Shown: positions 10,443-20,563, numbered from the stretch's first letter. The stretch is DNA of 64,000 nucleotides from Gordonia mangrovi (GCF_024734075.1 NZ_CP102850.1:3410001-3474000); one strand, 5' to 3'. Notes: generated by a model from the letters alone, not told the origin. Numbers and translations: made by a program.

Positions 10443-11215
10443 TGGGCGGCGATCGGACGGACGAGCCGGATGCCCCGGTGCTCGTCGAACGGGACGGCAA
10501 CGTCGCTGTGATGACCCTGAACAGGCCGGACCGGCGCAATGCCATCAACCGTGCCATGCGCAAATCGATCAAGAAGGAACTGTGGCGCGCCGACGCCGAC
10601 GACGAGATTCGCGCGGTGGTCGTCACGGGCGCTGGGTCGTCGTTCTCGTCGGGGGTGGATCTGCCCGAGGCGCTGGCGGGTCCGTCGCCGAGGACCGAGG
10701 GACCCACCCCCACCCAGGTGCTGCGGGCGATCTCCAAACCGGTGATCGCCGCGGTCAACGGACCCTGCTATACCGGCGGTTTCGAGTTCGCGGTGAACTG
10801 CTCCTTCATCATCGCGTCCGAGGAAGCCGTGTTCGCCGACACGCATGCGCAGATCGGGCTGCTCAACGGATGGGGTGGCAGTGCGCTGCTGCCCCGAACG
10901 GTCGGGTTGGCGGCCGCGATCCAGATCATCCTCGGCGGTGAACCGTTCGATGCCCAGACTGCGCTGCGGCTGGGTCTGGCCAACGAGGTCGTCGACCACG
11001 ATCGGCTGATGGAACGGACCCTGGAGATCGCGCACGCCATCGCCGGCGGGCATCCCGGTGCGGTGCAACGCATGCTGCGACTGCTCAAGGACGGTGCCGG
11101 CGCGTCGGTCACCCAGGCACTGGCGCTTGAGGCCGAGGCCGCGGTGTCGTTTCGCACCAGCGGTGGAGAGATCGGGGCGCGCTACGGCAGACAACGTTCG
11201 ACAATCGGGGAGTGA
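10442..11215 (+). CDS. Enoyl-CoA hydratase/isomerase (crotonase) family protein
   Basis: 257 residues with the crotonase fold. The first oxyanion-hole segment is around SSFSSGVDLPEA and the second is GPCYTGGFEFA. The Glu equivalent to Glu144 of classical hydratase is present (E115), but the second catalytic Glu is replaced: FADTHAQIGL has His135 where hydratases have Glu in a PE motif. Simple hydratase activity is therefore uncertain; isomerase, hydrolase or C-C lyase activity is possible. Start and stop overlap the neighbours (TGATG with NMO; six bases before the ACAD), so it is firmly within the operon. Confidence 0.88.
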
Positions 11216-11221
11216 AGCACG

Positions 11222-13552
11222 ATGACCACATCTGCCACACCCGGCCGTGCGACCCGCGGCGCCGCGACCTCGGCCCACGAGCCGGATTCCTCCTGGCGTG
11301 AACGCCTTGGCGCGCTACTCGACGACTTCCGGCGTCGGCCGCGGCCCGCCACGTCGCACGAACGCTTCGCCGCGGCGGTCGCCTGGCAATCCGAGCTCGT
11401 GGATGCCGGTCTGGCTGCGCCGGGCTGGCCGGAGGCAGTGGGTGGGTTGGGCCTCGACCTCACCGATCAACTCGACTACTACCGGATGATGACCGCGGCC
11501 GGTGCACCGAAACATCCGTGCAGCCTGTCCTTCATTGTCGCGCCGACGCTGATCGTGCACGGCACCGATGCGCAGCGACAGCGATACCTCGAGCCACTCC
11601 TTCGCGCCGACGAGTTCTGGTGTCAGGGATTCTCCGAGCCGGGCGCGGGCAGCGACCTCGCCTCGCTGTCGACGCGTGCTGTGCGCGAGGGCGACCACTA
11701 CCGAGTCACCGGGCAGAAGATCTGGACCACGATGGCCGACCGTGCCGACTGGATGTTCGCATTGGTGCGTACCGGCGAGCCAGGACGTGGCACATCCGGT
11801 GTCACCTATCTGCTCATCGCGATGGATTCACCGGGTGTCGAGGTCCGTCCGCTACGGGATGCGGCCGGTGGGCGGCACTTTGCCGAGGTGTTCTTCGACG
11901 ATGTGGTGGTTCCGGTGGCGAATCGGGTCGGCGACGAGGGCGGCGGCTGGTCGATCATGCGCACCTCCCTCGGGCATGAGCGCGCCACCGCCTTTCTTGC
12001 CGACGAGTTCAAATACCGGACGACCGTCGACAAGGTGGTGCGTCTCGCCATCGCGCAGGGGTACCGCGACGACGCACTCGTGCGGCAGCGGATCGCCGAA
12101 CTCGAAACCGATGTGGCGACGATCGCGACGAACAGCGCTCGGGCGCTGGGGGCCGTTCTGCGGGGCGAGGATCCGGGCAGTGTGGCTTCCATCAACCGCT
12201 TGGTCAAATCCGAGTTCGAGCAACGGATGCACCGATTGGCGTTGCGCTTGACCGGCCCCGGTGCGGTCCTCGGTGGCCGCTCATTCGGCGCCGTCGACGG
12301 CGGACGATGGACCCACGGCTACATGATGACCCGCGCATCAACCATCGGCGCGGGTACGGCGGAGATCCAGCGCAACACCATCGCGGAATCGGTGCTGGGG
12401 CTTCCGTCGCACCGCGGCGAGGGTCGTCGTGCGCCTGCGGTTGCGCCGGGGCGGCCGTTGGCGGCACCCGATCCCGATGAGGCCGTCGTCCGGGAGACGG
12501 TCGCCGACATGGTGGCCGCGCTGGTGGCTCCCGATCGGCTGGTGAGCGGTGAGGTGGATCGTGCGCAGACGTGGATGTCGCTCGTCGATTTCGGCCTACC
12601 GGGCCTGGCTGCGGCGCAGGCGTGGGGTGGGGGAGGAGCGCCGCTGGGCCTGCTGTGTGCCGCGGTCGAAGAGGCCGCCTACCACCTTGCGCCGGTTCCT
12701 TTGGTGCCCACCATCTCTGCACTCGCACTGTTGACCGAGGCGGGCGCACAAGAGCACGCCCGCCGACTCATCGATGGGGAGCGCGCGGTGGTGGTGGTCG
12801 CAACCGACGACGCAGGCTGGCGCATCGGCGCGAGCGCCGACCCCGCGGGACTCGTGACCATCGCCGAGGGGGTACTGTCCGGCACCGTCGGTCGTGTGGT
12901 CGGAGCGCCCGACGCCGACGTCCTCGTCGTCCTCGCGCGGGAAGCCGATTCGGGTGAGCTCGTGATCGCCGTGGTGGAGCAGGCCGACGTGCAGCTCATT
13001 CCGGAGGAACCGCTCGACCTCACGGCCTCGGCCGCCCAGGTGAACCTCGACGGTGTCACTGGGACGGTCGTGGCCTCGGGTGACACCGCTCGCCGCGCGA
13101 GTGTGTACGCCCACCGGGTCGCCTTGCTGATGATCGCGGCCGATTCGGTCGGCGTGGCCGCCCGCGCGGTGGCGATGGCGGTCGACTGGGCTGGACAACG
13201 CGAACAGTTCGGCCGGCCGATCGGCGAGTTCCAGGCGGTGTCGCATCGGTGCGCCGACATGCTCGTCGATACCGAGAGCGCGCGCAATCAGGTCCAGGCC
13301 GCCGCAGCCGTCGAGTCTGACCCCGACAACGCCGAGCCTGCAGTGCTTCTCGCGGCAGCGCAGGCCCTCAGTGCGGCCGTACGTGTGACGGAGTCGTGCA
13401 TCCAGGTGCACGGCGGCATCGGGTTCACGTGGGAGCATCCGGCTCACCTTCTGCTCCGTCGGGCGCTCTCGAACGAGGCGTGTTGTGCCAGGCCCGAGGC
13501 GTTGCGCGACCAAGCGGCCGAACACGTTATCTCTCGGATCGAATCCGCCTGA
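11222..13552 (+). CDS. Tandem (double-domain) acyl-CoA dehydrogenase
   Basis: 776 residues holding two acyl-CoA dehydrogenase units. The N-terminal unit (about 20-400) has CQGFSEPGAGSDLASL, KIWTTMADRADWMF and TIGAGTAEIQRNTIAESVLG, the last carrying a Glu at a catalytic-base position. The C-terminal unit (about 420-776) keeps the helical core (REQFGRPIGEFQAVSHRCAD, IQVHGGIGFTWEHP) but is more divergent. Fused pairs of this length occur among mycobacterial FadE proteins that desaturate bulky acyl-CoAs, including sterol side-chain intermediates. The start codon directly follows the crotonase stop, with GGGGAG upstream. A strong hairpin follows at 13586. Confidence 0.92.
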   Translation: MTTSATPGRATRGAATSAHEPDSSWRERLGALLDDFRRRPRPATSHERFAAAVAWQSELVDAGLAAPGWPEAVGGLGLDLTDQLDYYRMMTAAGAPKHPCSLSFIVAPTLIVHGTDAQRQRYLEPLLRADEFWCQGFSEPGAGSDLASLSTRAVREGDHYRVTGQKIWTTMADRADWMFALVRTGEPGRGTSGVTYLLIAMDSPGVEVRPLRDAAGGRHFAEVFFDDVVVPVANRVGDEGGGWSIMRTSLGHERATAFLADEFKYRTTVDKVVRLAIAQGYRDDALVRQRIAELETDVATIATNSARALGAVLRGEDPGSVASINRLVKSEFEQRMHRLALRLTGPGAVLGGRSFGAVDGGRWTHGYMMTRASTIGAGTAEIQRNTIAESVLGLPSHRGEGRRAPAVAPGRPLAAPDPDEAVVRETVADMVAALVAPDRLVSGEVDRAQTWMSLVDFGLPGLAAAQAWGGGGAPLGLLCAAVEEAAYHLAPVPLVPTISALALLTEAGAQEHARRLIDGERAVVVVATDDAGWRIGASADPAGLVTIAEGVLSGTVGRVVGAPDADVLVVLAREADSGELVIAVVEQADVQLIPEEPLDLTASAAQVNLDGVTGTVVASGDTARRASVYAHRVALLMIAADSVGVAARAVAMAVDWAGQREQFGRPIGEFQAVSHRCADMLVDTESARNQVQAAAAVESDPDNAEPAVLLAAAQALSAAVRVTESCIQVHGGIGFTWEHPAHLLLRRALSNEACCARPEALRDQAAEHVISRIESA

Positions 13553-13585
13553 TTCGGCCGACGCGCGTCATCTGTTGGCGGCAGT

Positions 13586-13627
13586 ACACAGGGCCCGTTG
13601 GCAAGTGATTGCCTACGGGCCCTGTGT
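13586..13627. terminator. Bidirectional hairpin terminator
   Basis: Perfect 13-base arms (ACACAGGGCCCGT and its complement) around a 16-base spacer that itself can pair GGCA with TGCC. It sits between the convergent ACAD and DoxX genes. There is no long T tract, as is common in actinobacteria. Confidence 0.85.
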
Positions 13628-13666
13628 CAACCGCCCTGCGCGGAAGCGGATCCTTCCGGGAACCCC

Positions 13667-14197
13667 TCAGTCTCCGGAATCGGGGTCACGGTAGAACGCC
13701 GCGAGTTGCGCGGTGGCCGCGCCCAGACCGAGCGCGAGGGACGTCACCAGTGCTCGGTCTCCGGTGAGGCGCCGATCCCAGCCGAGCGCCCGGTCGACGC
13801 TCCACCGGCCGGGACCGGTGCCGGCCAGAACTGCCGACGCCACTGCGAGGTTGGTGACGTACTCCCAACCCTCGGCGGTGATGAAGAAGCCGTTGCGTAC
13901 GTGCACCGACCGGGCAGCGACGGCCATGGTCCCGATGCCGGCGGCCGCGGCCGCCGGTGTGGCGGCTCCGAGTACGATGGCGCCTCCGGCACCCACCTCG
14001 ACGACCGCACTCGAGACAGCCTGGATGCGCGGCTGCCGAAAACCGATGGAGCCGAACCATCCCGCGGTCCCGGACAGCGATCGCGCGTGTTTGACGCCGT
14101 GCGCGATCAGCGTCCCGCCGATGGCACCCCGTAGCAGCAGCGGGGCGATCGAGCCGACACCGGATGTTGTCTTCGATCCGGGCAGAACACCGCTCAC
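13667..14197 (-). CDS. DoxX family membrane protein
   Basis: 176 residues with about four hydrophobic segments. The N-terminal LLLRGAIGGTLIAHGVKH and GWFGSIGF motifs are the typical start of the DoxX/SURF4-like family, followed by a hydrophobic VVEVGAGGAIVLGAATP helix. Family members are integral membrane proteins linked to thiol/redox homeostasis or quinone chemistry; a specific role here is not known. It begins one base after the P450 stop region and is the last gene of a five-gene minus-strand operon. Confidence 0.82.
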   Translation of the reverse strand: MSGVLPGSKTTSGVGSIAPLLLRGAIGGTLIAHGVKHARSLSGTAGWFGSIGFRQPRIQAVSSAVVEVGAGGAIVLGAATPAAAAAGIGTMAVAARSVHVRNGFFITAEGWEYVTNLAVASAVLAGTGPGRWSVDRALGWDRRLTGDRALVTSLALGLGAATAQLAAFYRDPDSGD

Positions 14198-14198
14198 C

Positions 14199-15407
14199 CT
14201 AGACGTCCCATTCGAGGAAGATGTTGCCGTTGGGTCCGAGCTGTCCTCCCGACTCCGTGGGATGCGAATCGGCCGCCAGCCGGTAGTTCGGGATGAGGCG
14301 GTGCCACTCCTCCAGTGCTATCCGCAGCTCACGTCGGGCCAGGTGCGAGCCGAGGCAGCGGTGCGGGCCCGCGCCGAACGCGATGTGGTTGTTGGGGCTG
14401 CGGTCGAGCTGCACCTCCTTGGCGTCGTCGAACGCCGCCTCGTCGCGGGTGGCCAGATTGAGCGGCAGACACACCATCTCGCCGGCCTTGACCGGACAAC
14501 CAGCGATCTCGACGTCCTCCAACACTTTTCGTGAAGGAATCACGATTGCGAACGCGCGCAGCATCTCTTCGATGGCCGAAGGGATGAGGTCGGGGTCATC
14601 GACGATGGCCTGACGGTCCTCCTGGTGCGTCGACAGGTGCAGGAATGTCGTTCCCAGGGTGGCGGTGACGGTGTCCAGTCCGGCCATGAACATCAGGATG
14701 CAGAACGACTCCAGGTCCTCCTGAGTGGCCGGTTTGCCGTCGATCTCGAACTCGATGGCCTTGCTGATCAGGTCGTCCTGCGGCTCCTTGCGTCGCTCGT
14801 CGATGAGAACGCGGAAGTATTCGGTGAGTTCGACGGTGGCCACACCGCGGCGGCGTGCGGTCTCTTCGGCATCGCCGGAGACATGTAGGATCTCGTCTTC
14901 CCAATGCAGGAACTTGTCCAGATCCTCGAACGGCATCCCCATGAGCTCGAGGAAGATGAACGACGGGTACTGCAGTGCGAAGTCCTGCATGAAGTCGCAA
15001 CGACCCTTCGTGGCGATCTCCTTGATGAGGGAGACCGCTCGCTCGCGCACCTTGTCCTCGAGTCGTTCGACATGCTTCGGTGAGAACAGTGGATTGAGCT
15101 GCTTGCGCCATTGCTTGTGCTCGTCACCGTCGAGCATCTGCGGGATCCACCGGAACGTCGGATTCGGATTGAACACCGTGACAGCGGTGTTCGAGAACAC
15201 CTTGGCATTCTGATACGCCTTGATGATGTCCTCGTAGCGGGTCACGATGTAGTGGCCGTTGGCGAATTCGTTGCGGATGATGGGCGCCTCGTCGCGCAGG
15301 CTGTCGTAGCGGGCCAGCTTCTCGCCGAAGTCGAGTTCCGCATAGTGATTGAAGTTGTGCACCGGGCACGTCGGTGCTTCTGCGGACGTCTGATCGGTGG
15401 TGCTCAT
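14199..15407 (-). CDS. Cytochrome P450 (operon with SDR and ALDH)
   Basis: 402 residues, a full-length class I bacterial P450. The I-helix motif is [10 protein letters not shown] (oxygen-activating Asp-Thr), the K-helix Glu-x-x-Arg lies in EEMLRAF and the heme loop is [14 protein letters not shown] with Cys351 as ligand. It would hydroxylate an organic substrate using electrons from a ferredoxin; none is encoded in this operon. Start ATG 15407 is preceded by AGGAGGAG; the longer frame to 15569 overlaps the upstream gene. Location with an SDR and aldehyde dehydrogenase suggests stepwise oxidation of a methyl or methylene group to alcohol, aldehyde and acid (inference). Confidence 0.93.
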   Translation of the reverse strand: MSTTDQTSAEAPTCPVHNFNHYAELDFGEKLARYDSLRDEAPIIRNEFANGHYIVTRYEDIIKAYQNAKVFSNTAVTVFNPNPTFRWIPQMLDGDEHKQWRKQLNPLFSPKHVERLEDKVRERAVSLIKEIATKGRCDFMQDFALQYPSFIFLELMGMPFEDLDKFLHWEDEILHVSGDAEETARRRGVATVELTEYFRVLIDERRKEPQDDLISKAIEFEIDGKPATQEDLESFCILMFMAGLDTVTATLGTTFLHLSTHQEDRQAIVDDPDLIPSAIEEMLRAFAIVIPSRKVLEDVEIAGCPVKAGEMVCLPLNLATRDEAAFDDAKEVQLDRSPNNHIAFGAGPHRCLGSHLARRELRIALEEWHRLIPNYRLAADSHPTESGGQLGPNGNIFLEWDV

Positions 15408-15468
15408 GATCTCCTCCTGTGGTGGTCGGTTGTCTCGGTGGGCTGAAGTCCGACGATTGCCCGGGGTG

Positions 15469-16308
15469 TCAACGCACATCCACGGGCGTGGGTGCGGGCT
15501 CGGCGAGAAGGCGCATGGGGCCCAGACGTGTTGCAGCCAGCAGGTTGTCGATATCTGCACCCAGGTCATCGGCGGCTGAACTCGCCGCGGCGAGGTCCTT
15601 GGTCAGGTAATGCGTGATGCGCTCGGCGTATACATCTGCCTCCTCGCCGGACGCGGCGATGTAGCGGGCGGCGGCGCTGCCGCCACTGGAGTCGGCGAGC
15701 AGATCGAGCAGCGCCGTCTCGTCGATCCCGAGCTTCTCGGCTGATCGCAAGGCGGACAATGTCAGCTGTGTGCATGCGGCGAACAGGGTGTTGTTGATCA
15801 GCTTGGCCGACAGTGCGGTACCCAATGCTCCGGTGCGATGGATACGGGCGGCGTACGCGCCGGCAACCGCTGCGGCACGGCCCACCGGTTCGGTGTCGCC
15901 GGCGAGCATGACGGTGAGCTCTCCGCGGCGGATGATGGCCGGGGTACCGCTGAAGGGAGCTTCCACGACCGACACCGAACCGGCCCGCCCGATCTGTTCG
16001 AGCCGACGGATGGTGTGCGGACTGCCGGTGGTGTGTGACATGAACACCGATCCGGCGGGCATCTGGTCGACGATCGTCGGTGCGACCTCGAGTAGCTGGG
16101 TGTCGTCGAAGACGCAGGCGATGACGACGTCGGCGTCGGCAACCGCCTCGACGCGCGGCGGAGTCCGGGCGCCGAGGCGGGCGAGACGTTCGCGAACCTC
16201 GGGGCGCCGGGCGAAGACCGACGTCGGGTGACCGGCGTCGAGTAGACGCTCGACCATCGGCTCACCGATCTTTCCGGGCCCGACGAATCCGATGCGGAAG
16301 TGGTCCAT
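15469..16308 (-). CDS. NAD-binding 3-hydroxyisobutyrate-dehydrogenase-like reductase
   Basis: 279 residues of the beta-hydroxyacid dehydrogenase superfamily. The N-terminal Rossmann domain starts [14 protein letters not shown], the substrate motif is around EAPFSGTP, and the catalytic Lys is K169 in ALSAKLINN. It would oxidise a 3-hydroxy acid or reduce the related semialdehyde with NAD(P). I chose ATG 16308, where the fold starts, with AAGGAC upstream. An ATG at 16353, which overlaps the ALDH stop by one base, would add 15 residues and is a real alternative because of coupling. It lies between the ALDH and the P450. Confidence 0.87.
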   Translation of the reverse strand: MDHFRIGFVGPGKIGEPMVERLLDAGHPTSVFARRPEVRERLARLGARTPPRVEAVADADVVIACVFDDTQLLEVAPTIVDQMPAGSVFMSHTTGSPHTIRRLEQIGRAGSVSVVEAPFSGTPAIIRRGELTVMLAGDTEPVGRAAAVAGAYAARIHRTGALGTALSAKLINNTLFAACTQLTLSALRSAEKLGIDETALLDLLADSSGGSAAARYIAASGEEADVYAERITHYLTKDLAAASSAADDLGADIDNLLAATRLGPMRLLAEPAPTPVDVR

Positions 16309-16352
16309 GGTGTCCTTCGGGAGAGGTTTGGGTGGTTCGGGGTCGATCGGCA

Positions 16353-17822
16353 TCAGCCGGAGGCGACGCCCCAGACCATCGTCTTGGTCTGGAGGAACTC
16401 GTCCATTCCTGCCGCACCGCGCTCGCGACCCAGGCCGCTGCGTTTGTAGCCGCCGAACGGCCCCTCGGGGCTGAGACCGCCACCGCCGCCGTTGATCGTG
16501 ACGTACCCGGTTCGCAGGCCCTGGCCAAGCTGATACGCACGTACCGGATCTCGTGCCCACACTCCGCCGGCCAGTCCGTAGTCGCTGTCGTTGGCGATCT
16601 TGATCGCCTCCTCGTCGTCGTCGAAGGGCATCACGATCATCACCGGTCCGAAGAACTCGCGACGGGCGATGGTCATGGAGTTGTCGACGTCGACGAACAG
16701 GGTCGGTTCGACGTAGAAGCCCTTGTCGAGATGGGCCGGGCGGCCTCCGCCGAAGGCGATGGTCGCTCCCTCCTCGACGCCGGTCGCGATGAGTGCCTCG
16801 ACGCGATCACGCTGTGCGGCGCTGCCGAGTGGGCCCATCGTCGTCTCCGGCCGAGCCGGGTCGCCGACCGTGACCCCGGCCAATGCGCCCGTGAGCATCT
16901 CGACCAACTCGTCGTAGCGCGAACGGTGCACGAGCGTCCGGGTGAGGTAGGCGCACCCTTGTCCGGCATGCAGGATGGTGTCACGGACAACGCCACTGAT
17001 CGCCCGGCTCAGGTCGGCATCGTCGCAGATGATGTTCGCGGACTTGCCGCCGAGTTCGAGCACGACCTTCTTGAGTGTTGGCGCGGCCTGTTCGAACACT
17101 TTCCGGCCCACCTCATCCGACCCGGTGAAGCTCACCACGTCCACCATCGGGTTCGAGGTCAGTTCGGCAGCCGCCGCGGTGTCACCGGTCACGATGTTGA
17201 GCACCCCGTCCGGAAGCCCTGCCTCCTGGGCGATCTCGCCCAGGATGAACGCCTCCAGCGGCGTGTTCGGGGCCGGCTTGAGCACCGTCGTGCATCCGGC
17301 TGCCAGCGCGGGCCCGAGTTTCATCAGGTTGAGGTAGAACGGGAAGTTATACGCGGAGACCAGCGCCGCCACGCCGAACGGCTCACGCCGGATGACTCCC
17401 TGACCGATGCCCATACCCACGTGTGGCGGCAACGGCGTCTCCATCGGAAATGTGAGCAGCACGCGTTCTGCCATGTCGCGGAAGTGGGCGATGGGTATCC
17501 CGGTTTGAAACGACGACGCACCGGGGCGCGTGCAGCCGGTTTCGGCGATGTTCAGGTCGATGATCTCGTCCTGGCGCTTCTCCATCACCTCGGCCATGCG
17601 CACGAGCACCGCGGACCGTTCCCGGACAGACATCCGCGGCCAGGGCCCATCGTCGAACGCCGTGCGGGCTGCCTCGATCGCGCGGATGGTGTCAGCGCGG
17701 CTGCCGGCCGGGGCGACACCGATGACCTCCTCGTTGGCCGGATTGACCACCGACTGCACTCCGCCGGTCTCGCCATCGATCCACTCGCCACCGATGAACA
17801 GCTGACGATACTCCTTGAGCAT
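16353..17822 (-). CDS. Aldehyde dehydrogenase family protein
   Basis: 489 residues with the usual ALDH marks: N-terminal GGEWIDGE, the FTGSDEVG cofactor loop, Glu256 in LELGGKSAN and the nucleophile Cys290 in HAGQGCAYLTR. It would oxidise an aldehyde to the carboxylate with NAD(P). ATG 17822 has a GAGGA box eight bases upstream; a GTG five codons earlier is possible. It is the second gene of the SDR-ALDH-dehydrogenase-P450-DoxX operon, 70 bases after the SDR. Confidence 0.93.
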   Translation of the reverse strand: MLKEYRQLFIGGEWIDGETGGVQSVVNPANEEVIGVAPAGSRADTIRAIEAARTAFDDGPWPRMSVRERSAVLVRMAEVMEKRQDEIIDLNIAETGCTRPGASSFQTGIPIAHFRDMAERVLLTFPMETPLPPHVGMGIGQGVIRREPFGVAALVSAYNFPFYLNLMKLGPALAAGCTTVLKPAPNTPLEAFILGEIAQEAGLPDGVLNIVTGDTAAAAELTSNPMVDVVSFTGSDEVGRKVFEQAAPTLKKVVLELGGKSANIICDDADLSRAISGVVRDTILHAGQGCAYLTRTLVHRSRYDELVEMLTGALAGVTVGDPARPETTMGPLGSAAQRDRVEALIATGVEEGATIAFGGGRPAHLDKGFYVEPTLFVDVDNSMTIARREFFGPVMIVMPFDDDEEAIKIANDSDYGLAGGVWARDPVRAYQLGQGLRTGYVTINGGGGGLSPEGPFGGYKRSGLGRERGAAGMDEFLQTKTMVWGVASG

Positions 17823-17892
17823 GGTTGTGATCCTCACACTGGTGTCATCATGGACAACGCCTATTGGGCTGCGCGTCAGGTGAATCGGCTGG

Positions 17893-18750
17893 CTACTTCA
17901 GCGAGTAGGCATTGGTGTGCACGAGCGCGGCGCCCGCGTCGACCTTGAGTTGCAGCCCGGTCACGTACTGCGAATCGTCGGACGCCAGGAACAGAACGGC
18001 CTTGCTGATGTCCTCCGGCTCCACCCAGGGCACGTTCATCGGCTGTGTGGTCGCGAACGCGGCCACCACGTCGTCGGCCGCAGGCGCCTCGAGGTCGGGG
18101 CGGAACACCTTGTACATCGGCTCGCTCTGGAGCATGTCGGTGTTGCAGTTGGTCGGGTGCACACAGTTGACCCGGATCTTCTCCGGTGCCAGCGCCAGCG
18201 CGCAGTCGTGGACATAGGTGGCCACCGCACGCTTGGAGTGGCTGTAGCCGAAACCGCCTGCGCCCAGAACGTCTGTCCCGCTGCCCTTCATCAGCGCGGC
18301 AACCGAACCCGTCGCAATGATCGATGCCCCCGCGGACAGGTGCGGGTAGGCGGCGCTGACTGTGTTGAGGACGCCGACGAGGTCGACGTCGACGGCGTCG
18401 ATGAAGGCCTGACGCGGGACGTCACCGAGTGGGCAGATGCCCGCATTGGCGACGACGATGTGCAGGCCGCCGAGTTCCCCGACGCCCTTGTCGATCGCCG
18501 CCCGGAGTTGCTGCGGATCACGGACGTCGGCGACCTCGGCCACACACCGGCGTCCCTCCTTCTCGACGAAGCGCCGGGTTTCGTCGAGGTCTTCGCGGCC
18601 GGCCAGGGGATAGCTGTTGGTGGCGATGTCGGCACACAGGTCCAGCGCGATGATGTCGGCGCCGGCGGCCGCGAGGGTGATTGCGTGGCTACGTCCCTGG
18701 CCCCGACCGGCCCCCGTGACCACCGCTATCTTGCCGTCGAGTTTTCCCAT
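17893..18750 (-). CDS. Mycofactocin-type SDR oxidoreductase
   Basis: 285 residues: TGAGRGQGRSHA dinucleotide loop, LDLCADIATNSYPLAG insertion typical of mycofactocin-linked SDRs, NAG motif, and catalytic Tyr-x3-Lys in GYSHSKRAV. The acceptor would be mycofactocin rather than free NAD, by family analogy. The C-terminal part AGAALVHTNAYSLK is usual for the carveol-dehydrogenase-like members. It is the first gene of its operon; the region upstream is a 369-base divergent promoter shared with the amidohydrolase gene. Confidence 0.92.
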   Translation of the reverse strand: MGKLDGKIAVVTGAGRGQGRSHAITLAAAGADIIALDLCADIATNSYPLAGREDLDETRRFVEKEGRRCVAEVADVRDPQQLRAAIDKGVGELGGLHIVVANAGICPLGDVPRQAFIDAVDVDLVGVLNTVSAAYPHLSAGASIIATGSVAALMKGSGTDVLGAGGFGYSHSKRAVATYVHDCALALAPEKIRVNCVHPTNCNTDMLQSEPMYKVFRPDLEAPAADDVVAAFATTQPMNVPWVEPEDISKAVLFLASDDSQYVTGLQLKVDAGAALVHTNAYSLK

Positions 18751-19119
18751 TCTCGTCTCTCCGTTCTCTGGCCCGGGAGCTTCTCCGGCCCGGAAACCGA
18801 TCGATGTCGCAGCGCATCCGCGTGCCGCAGGAACCTACCGTCGCCGACTCACGACTGGCCGCTGACATATTTAACCTAGTTGCTATTCATATCGTGTGAG
18901 GCCGATCATGGCAACGTCTGCGCGGCTTCACACTCCCAATCCGCCGGAGTCGGCGCCTCGGCCGGTCCCGGTGATCGAGACATGCAGATGGAAGGCAGTG
19001 GGCGATCGGGCAGCCTCGGTGCCGGGCTCGATGGCGCCGAGTGGGTCAGGCCGTGCTCCTTTTGCCCTAGATAGTTATACAAGTTAGCGTAGAAGCCGAA
19101 CAGCTTCAGGAGGCTCCGA
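18751..19119. promoter_or_regulatory. Divergent promoter region, SDR operon / amidohydrolase operon
   Basis: 369 bases without a credible gene. Two AT-rich islands stand out: around 18865-18893 (contains AACCTAGTTGCTATTC) and 19065-19086 (CCCTAGATAGTTATAC). The second matches the palindrome-like site at 8213-8228 in 11 of 16 positions. These are probably the promoters or operators for the two directions; evidence is compositional. Confidence 0.45.
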
Positions 19120-20307
19120 ATGCCACTTCAGGACCACATGCACCTGATCTCGACCGACGATCACCTGATCGAGCACCCTCGCCTGTGGCAGGACCGACTG
19201 CCCAAGCGCTTCGCCGACGCCGGTCCCAAGATCATCGAGAAACTGATGCCCAAGTCGATACATTCCGGCGATGGCGGCCGGAAGGCCGGCGAGACGAAGC
19301 TCGCCGAGGTCTGGCAGTACGAGGGTCGGATTTATCCCTACATCGGACTCAATGCGGTGGCAGGTAAGAAGCCCGAGGAGTATGGCGCGGAACCGACACG
19401 CTACGAGGACATGATCCCCGGCTGCTATGAGCCCAAGGCGCGTTTGCGCGACATGGACATCGACGGCGTGCAGGCGACGCTGTCGTTCCCGTCGTTCCCG
19501 CGCTTCGCGGGAACCGTCTTCCTCGAGAGTGAGGACAAGGAGCTCGCGCTGCTGTCGGTGCAGGCGTGGAACGACTACGTCCTCGACGAGTGGTGCCCGG
19601 CGGATCCCGAGCGGCTGATCCCATTGGTCATTCTGCCGCTCTGGTCGATCGAGGAGTCGGTGAAGGAGATCTACCGCACGGCTGCCAAAGGTGCCCGCAC
19701 CATCTCCTTCCCGGAGAATCCATATCCGTTGGGGTTGCCCTCTTTCCACACCGATCACTGGGATCCCGTCTATCGTGCGGCGGTGGAGACCGGCCAACCG
19801 TTGTGCGTTCATTTCGGCACCTCGGGCAAGCCGCCGATCACCTGCCCCGAGGCGCCGATGGCGGTCATGACCGCGTTGTTCGGCTGCAACTCGATGTACG
19901 CGACCGTCGACCTTCTGTTCTCGCCCACGTTCCACAAGCATCCGGGGCTGAAGTTCATGCTGTCCGAGGGCGGAATCGGTTGGGTTCCGTACATGCTCGA
20001 ACGGATGGACGGTGTGTGGGAGAAGCACCGCTATTACCAGAACATCAATCAGTCGGTCCGCCCATCCGAGTTGTTCGCCGAGCACATCTTCGGCTGCTTC
20101 ATCGACGACGACTTCGGGGTCGCCAACCGCCACCTCGTCGGTATCGACAACATCACCTGGGAAGGTGACTACCCGCACTCGGATTCCAACTGGCCCAACA
20201 GTCGCAAGATCGTGCACGACACGATGCTCGACGTACCCGACGACGAAGTGCACAAGATCGTCGAACTCAATGCACGGCGTCTGCTCAATTTCCCGCGCAC
20301 CTCGTAG
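19120..20307 (+). CDS. Amidohydrolase family 2 protein (TIM-barrel metal hydrolase/decarboxylase)
   Basis: 395 residues. It opens with ISTDDHLIEHPRLWQDRL, the characteristic first-strand metal region of a large actinobacterial amidohydrolase_2 group. It continues with the conserved CVHFGTSG and FMLSEGGIGWVPYMLER segments and ends in WEGDYPHSDSNWPNS, which supplies the last Asp/His. Relatives include decarboxylases of the ACMSD type and hydrolases; many are found in steroid and terpene degradation loci with unproven substrates. The gene has an AGGAGG box and heads an operon with a small protein, MaoC-like hydratase, SDR and crotonase. Confidence 0.88.
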   Translation: MPLQDHMHLISTDDHLIEHPRLWQDRLPKRFADAGPKIIEKLMPKSIHSGDGGRKAGETKLAEVWQYEGRIYPYIGLNAVAGKKPEEYGAEPTRYEDMIPGCYEPKARLRDMDIDGVQATLSFPSFPRFAGTVFLESEDKELALLSVQAWNDYVLDEWCPADPERLIPLVILPLWSIEESVKEIYRTAAKGARTISFPENPYPLGLPSFHTDHWDPVYRAAVETGQPLCVHFGTSGKPPITCPEAPMAVMTALFGCNSMYATVDLLFSPTFHKHPGLKFMLSEGGIGWVPYMLERMDGVWEKHRYYQNINQSVRPSELFAEHIFGCFIDDDFGVANRHLVGIDNITWEGDYPHSDSNWPNSRKIVHDTMLDVPDDEVHKIVELNARRLLNFPRTS

Positions 20308-20320
20308 GACGGACTCGGTG

Positions 20321-20563
20321 ATGGAAGAACCAATCGAGCAAGTCCCCCAGGCTGACTGGGTGGATCAGGATCTGCTGACCCGTGACCTCGCCGGGTCACT
20401 GCTCGACGAGGAGATCGCGGCCGAACGTGGCCGGATCGATCGCCTCGATCGCGGGGTCGGTGGTGACGACATCGTGATGAGCCGTGCCGACATGGTGCGC
20501 AGGCTCGCCGCGATGGAGGAGATCCGCGCCGGCGTGCACGACGAGGCGACCATCGAGTTCTGA
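20321..20563 (+). CDS. Small acidic protein of unknown function
   Basis: 80 residues between the amidohydrolase and the MaoC-like gene. It is rich in Glu/Asp/Arg and predicted mostly helical (LAGSLLDEEIAAERGRIDRL; MVRRLAAMEEIRAG). No cysteine, signal or membrane segment is visible. Placement 13 bases after the amidohydrolase stop and 79 before the next start supports a real gene; its role could be that of a small partner of the amidohydrolase, but this is a guess. I do not recognise the family. Confidence 0.6.
   Translation: MEEPIEQVPQADWVDQDLLTRDLAGSLLDEEIAAERGRIDRLDRGVGGDDIVMSRADMVRRLAAMEEIRAGVHDEATIEF

Noticed and set aside
16332..17948. Long plus-strand open frame opposite the aldehyde dehydrogenase
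   Set aside because: Antisense of a clear ALDH with intact catalytic residues; the product has His/Arg/Gly-rich low-complexity composition.
18865..18893. KstR-type operator in the AT-rich island
   Set aside because: AACCTAGTT has AAC and GTT three bases apart, while the KstR consensus as I know it has two; the flanks do not fit either.
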